Both the position numbers and the translations under genes were made by a program. A stretch of 64,000 nucleotides of DNA, from the NCBI RefSeq assembly GCF_023016265.1, contig NZ_CP095412.1, positions 1,364,001 through 1,428,000 of the forward strand. Reading direction: 5' to 3'. Origin of the DNA: Blastococcus sp. PRF04-17 (lineage in GTDB: Bacteria > Actinomycetota > Actinomycetes > Mycobacteriales > Geodermatophilaceae). The notes beneath the pieces are model-generated. The model was not told where the DNA came from. It saw only the letters and a list, made by a program, of their open reading frames with translations, and searched no databases. How positions within the stretch are numbered: the first letter of the stretch is position 1; each line of letters begins with the position of its first letter. Positions 61,571-64,000 of this stretch are shown in pieces.

Positions 61571-62269
61571 CTACCCGAACAGTCCCGCTGGGGCTGCCGC
61601 GGGTCGGCTGGCGAGACGAGCCTGGAGCGCGTCGCGCACGGCCGGCCACTCCTCGGCCAGCACGCTGAACAGGACGGTGTCTCGAACGGTGCCGTCGGCG
61701 CGCCGCTGGTAGCGGCGCAGCGTTCCCTCGTAGTGCGCGTCCAGCCGGGCGATCGCCTGCTGCGAGCGGACGTTGCGCACGTCGGTCTTGAGCTGTACAC
61801 GCCCGGCTCGGAGCACGTCAAAGGCGTGTCCAAGGAGCAGCAGCTTGGTCTCCGGATTCACCGAGGTGCCCCACGCCGGCGGCGTGTAGCTCGTGGAGCC
61901 GATTTCCAGACGGGCGTCGTTGACCGAGACGTCCAGATAGGACGCCACTCCGGCCACCGCTCCGGTGGGCAACTCGGCGATCGGCCGGACGAGCCGGACG
62001 AACCATGGCGGCCGCCCCGACGCAATCCCCCGCTGTAGCGCGCCGGCCCTCTCGTCGACGTCTGCGGGACGCCCGGCGACGTGCCGCCACACCGCGTCGG
62101 CGCCGAGTGCGTTGAAGAGCTCACCGGCGTCTCGCCCCGGCACCACTGGAGTGAGGACGACGGTCTGCCCGCGGAGTTCGGTGTCCGCCACCGGGGGCCA
62201 GATCATCGTCGGCCAGGGGACGTCCGTGGGACGAGGATCGGCGATGGGAGCGAAAAAGCCGGTGGCCAC
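61571..62269 (-). CDS. GNAT family N-acetyltransferase
   Basis: A 232-residue acetyltransferase of the RimJ/RimL-like group. Pattern: LTPVVPGRDAGELFNALGAD at the start, SYLDVSVNDARLEIGSTSYT and PPAWGTSVNPETKLLLLGHA in the fold centre, and KTDVRNVRSQQAIARL (the acetyl-CoA arm with N-x-x-S-Q-x-A). The same family includes antibiotic and protein N-acetylases. Start may be the first ATG (62269) or the ATG 21 codons on. Element cargo. Confidence 0.85.
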   Translation of the reverse strand: MATGFFAPIADPRPTDVPWPTMIWPPVADTELRGQTVVLTPVVPGRDAGELFNALGADAVWRHVAGRPADVDERAGALQRGIASGRPPWFVRLVRPIAELPTGAVAGVASYLDVSVNDARLEIGSTSYTPPAWGTSVNPETKLLLLGHAFDVLRAGRVQLKTDVRNVRSQQAIARLDAHYEGTLRRYQRRADGTVRDTVLFSVLAEEWPAVRDALQARLASRPAAAPAGLFG

Positions 62270-62696
62270 GACCGCAGCAGACCATGAACACTTCGTTCAC
62301 TTGCACCCAGGTGACGGGCAACGTGTGCCTTGCGCCGGTCGGAGACCGGCGCAGCGCGATCGGGGACGAAGTGCGCGCACGGGTGCCGAAGGCGGACCCC
62401 CTGTGGGACAACGGCGCCGGAGCCTTCGGGGCGACCGTCTCCGTAGCGGGCTCCTCCAACCAGACGGCATCGTGCCCGCGAATAGAACTGCTGAAGATGC
62501 GCCATGCGGTCGACGACTGGGCAGCCGTCGCCTCGTGGGCTTGCGGCGCTGGCCGCAAGCGACCGTGTCACCAAAGCCTCGATCATCCTCGCGCCTCGCT
62601 GCCTGGGCAGCGCGTGTCATCAAGGCCGGCGCACTCGGCGGCACTGAAGCCGCCTTGGGCCACCGTTGTGAACGGCGGCCCGGCTCCGGAGAATTC
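62270..62696. other. Intergenic region of the element, no supported gene
   Basis: About 430 bases between the GNAT gene and the unfinished gene at the right. It contains a GGCGGC-ACTGAA-GCCGCC hairpin (62637-62654) just after the latter gene's stop, a likely terminator. Open frames exist on both strands but none has a ribosome site or a recognisable product; gene remnants are possible. Confidence 0.45.
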
Positions 62697-64000
62697 CTAC
62701 TCCGGGATGGAGAGCTGGCTCTCACTCGGTTCCACCGGTCCTCTGCGTACATGCGTCTCAATACCGCAAGCGCGCGCCCACCCACGGATGAATTTGCCAA
62801 CCGACATTGTCGTCGGGCTTGCCCAGTCCGCTCGCAAGAGCGAACGGTGGGCCTCGCCAATCTCTCGCGGGGTTGCACCAGGGTCCTCAGACAACGCCTG
62901 AAACGCCTCCCGCATACCTGGCTGCTGTTCAACCACCATACGCAAGCGACTCGCGTCAATTCGCCCGTCCTCCACGAGGTTTTCGTCAACCAGGGCGATG
63001 CGCTGGCCCGCGTCAAGTTCGATGGCGCCCAACAGACTCAGGTCTCTCACGGCCGGTCGGAAGCTCCTTGAGGACGGCCTGGCCACGTTCGTCGGATCTG
63101 AAAGGTGCTTCAATAGCTGCAATGCGGGCCCGGCGTTGCTACCGGGGAATGCGCTCCTCACGCGCACAGGGACGGCGCCACTCAGCAGCTTGGCTTCCCT
63201 TCTGACGGGGCTCTCCTCGGACAACCGCGCGATGCCGTCCCGGTCCAGCGTAACCAAGCCGGCATAGTCCATCCATTGGCAGATTGATCGAGCATAGGTG
63301 AACCAACTATCACTCTTCGCCTCAACCGTCGGGAATTCGCCGGGCAGGGCCGCCGCGAACTCTGTCAGAGGAACACGCTCCGTACGGGCGAGCATCTCAG
63401 CCGCTAGCTTGTACATCTTGTGTCGCCGTAACGCTTGAGCCACTTTCCCGCGGATAGATTCCTCTCGGTCCGAGGCGCTCATCAGTTCAGGCTCTATTGA
63501 GATGGTATTGGCTTCCGCCAAGAGGACCCCGAAGAGTCGAAGCTCACGGGCGTAGTTGAAGATCACCGTGACTGAGGTGTCCATCTTCTTGGCAGCATCA
63601 GACACCGTGATAGTGCCACCTGACGCCTCGACGACGCGCAGAAGGCGGCCAGCTCCTAGAGGGGCGTAGCGAACGACATACGAATCTTCGATGGCCACTC
63701 GACCAGTGTTGAGGAAGTCGCGGAAGGTGTCCCAATAGGTGTCAATCCGGTCACCTACCTGAACGACAAGTCGTTGGTGCAGCAAGCTTGCCAGGACGGC
63801 GTTGGAGACAATCGTCTCCTCAAGGTCAACAACCGCGACCGGCGCCGCCCGTGCTATTGCACGCAAGGCTGCATCCTCTGCCGGACTCAAGCGGGCCAGA
63901 TCACTCTCGAAGAGAGACTGAACGTTGAGCGCCTCACGCGCCAGTTCGTCTTGGGTGATGCCCTTGCCGGCTTCCGTAAGCACATGGCCAGCCAGTTTCT
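62697..64000 (-). CDS. C-terminal part of a large multi-winged-helix protein, possible defence NTPase
   Basis: The frame is open to the window end, so the N-terminus is missing; at least 434 residues are visible. The sequence contains repeated winged-helix-like stretches, such as SPAEDAALRAIARAAPVAVV, DTYWDTFRDFLNTGRVAIED and TITVSDAAKKMDTSVTVIFNYAREL (in part), a layout seen in C-terminal regions of large ATPases from defence islands. No ATPase motif is in the visible part. GC is clearly lower than in the chromosomal genes, suggesting recent acquisition. Function inferred only weakly. Confidence 0.5.
   Translation of the reverse strand, partial: KLAGHVLTEAGKGITQDELAREALNVQSLFESDLARLSPAEDAALRAIARAAPVAVVDLEETIVSNAVLASLLHQRLVVQVGDRIDTYWDTFRDFLNTGRVAIEDSYVVRYAPLGAGRLLRVVEASGGTITVSDAAKKMDTSVTVIFNYARELRLFGVLLAEANTISIEPELMSASDREESIRGKVAQALRRHKMYKLAAEMLARTERVPLTEFAAALPGEFPTVEAKSDSWFTYARSICQWMDYAGLVTLDRDGIARLSEESPVRREAKLLSGAVPVRVRSAFPGSNAGPALQLLKHLSDPTNVARPSSRSFRPAVRDLSLLGAIELDAGQRIALVDENLVEDGRIDASRLRMVVEQQPGMREAFQALSEDPGATPREIGEAHRSLLRADWASPTTMSVGKFIRGWARACGIETHVRRGPVEPSESQLSIPE

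Larger units (their letters stand above)
56383..64000. mobile_element. Integrative (conjugative/mobilisable) element, left part
   Basis: From the tRNA-Met 3' end the window holds a tyrosine integrase, an excisionase-like protein, a MobF relaxase, a GNAT enzyme and an unfinished lower-GC gene. This order is typical of actinobacterial integrative elements inserted in tRNA genes. No second copy of the tRNA 3' end (attR) is found before 64000, so the right end lies beyond. No plasmid replication gene or TraB translocase is visible in this part. Confidence 0.8.

Noticed and set aside
62284-62901. Plus-strand open frame beside the GNAT gene
   Set aside because: No ribosome site, no family resemblance, and it overlaps the 3' end of the minus-strand gene.
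56400-64000. Second copy of the tRNA-Met 3' end (attR)
   Set aside because: I looked for the T-arm and acceptor sequence downstream and found none, so the element extends past the window.

Overview
The window is very GC-rich and densely coded, with GTG/ATG starts and many four-base stop/start overlaps. Its gene families (KatG with FurA, a Tad pilus locus, WS/DGAT acyltransferase, DUF3052, DUF3145, a PucR-type activator next to fabD) point to a free-living actinobacterium. Gene order around 22.6-28.4 kb (RNase H/phosphatase, zinc-ribbon protein, Nif3) and 36.9-50.1 kb (ahpE, DUF3052, aceE, PucR regulator, fabD, acpP, fabF) resembles the conserved block known from Mycobacterium and Streptomyces. 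Geodermatophilaceae is my best guess at family level; this is inference from gene content, not a search result.

Layout. 0-3.1 kb: 3' end of a DDAH-type hydrolase, then a leftward operon (Vms1/baeRF2 protein, DUF2795, small unknown, thioesterase, nucleotidyltransferase). 3.5-11.3 kb: a leftward tad/flp pilus locus (prepilin peptidase, Flp pilin, TadE, TadG-like, CpaB, CpaE, TadA, TadB, TadC). 11.4-15.8 kb: repeat-bearing secreted protein, DUF1059, Gfo/Idh/MocA oxidoreductase, CobU, TetR, DUF2269-like membrane protein. 15.9-18.7 kb: furA-katG. 19-24.5 kb: phosphotransferase, RNase P RNA, PIG-L deacetylase, nucleoside deaminase, TauE, RNase H/phosphatase, zinc-ribbon protein. 24.5-36.7 kb: CstA, flavin split-barrel protein, Nif3, FUSC transporter, several alpha/beta hydrolases, WS/DGAT, epimerase. 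36.8-38 kb: tRNA-Val, AhpE, DUF3052. 38.3-45 kb: pyruvate dehydrogenase E1, D-amino-acid oxidase, M20 hydrolase, a broken DUF1801 gene, pirin-like cupin, PAP2. 45-50.1 kb: PucR activator and the fabD-fabH-acpP-fabF fatty acid synthase II operon. 50.2-56 kb: DUF3145, cold-shock-like, VOC, GGDEF, DinB-like, TVP38 and an M23 peptidase preceded by a c-di-AMP riboswitch. 56.3-64 kb: tRNA-Met followed by an integrative element (integrase, excisionase, MobF relaxase, GNAT, lower-GC cargo protein cut by the window end).

Two themes run through the window. First, at least eight places show a coding frame jumping by one base with the protein family continuing in another frame (cpaB, secreted repeat protein, TetR, flavin protein, aceE twice, relaxase twice). 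Most are in runs of five or six G/C, which suggests base-calling or assembly indels more than biology, but it decides how these genes should be read. Second, strong perfect hairpins lie at operon ends and also just after two genes whose products are needed in excess (Flp pilin and acyl carrier protein), where they look like attenuators.
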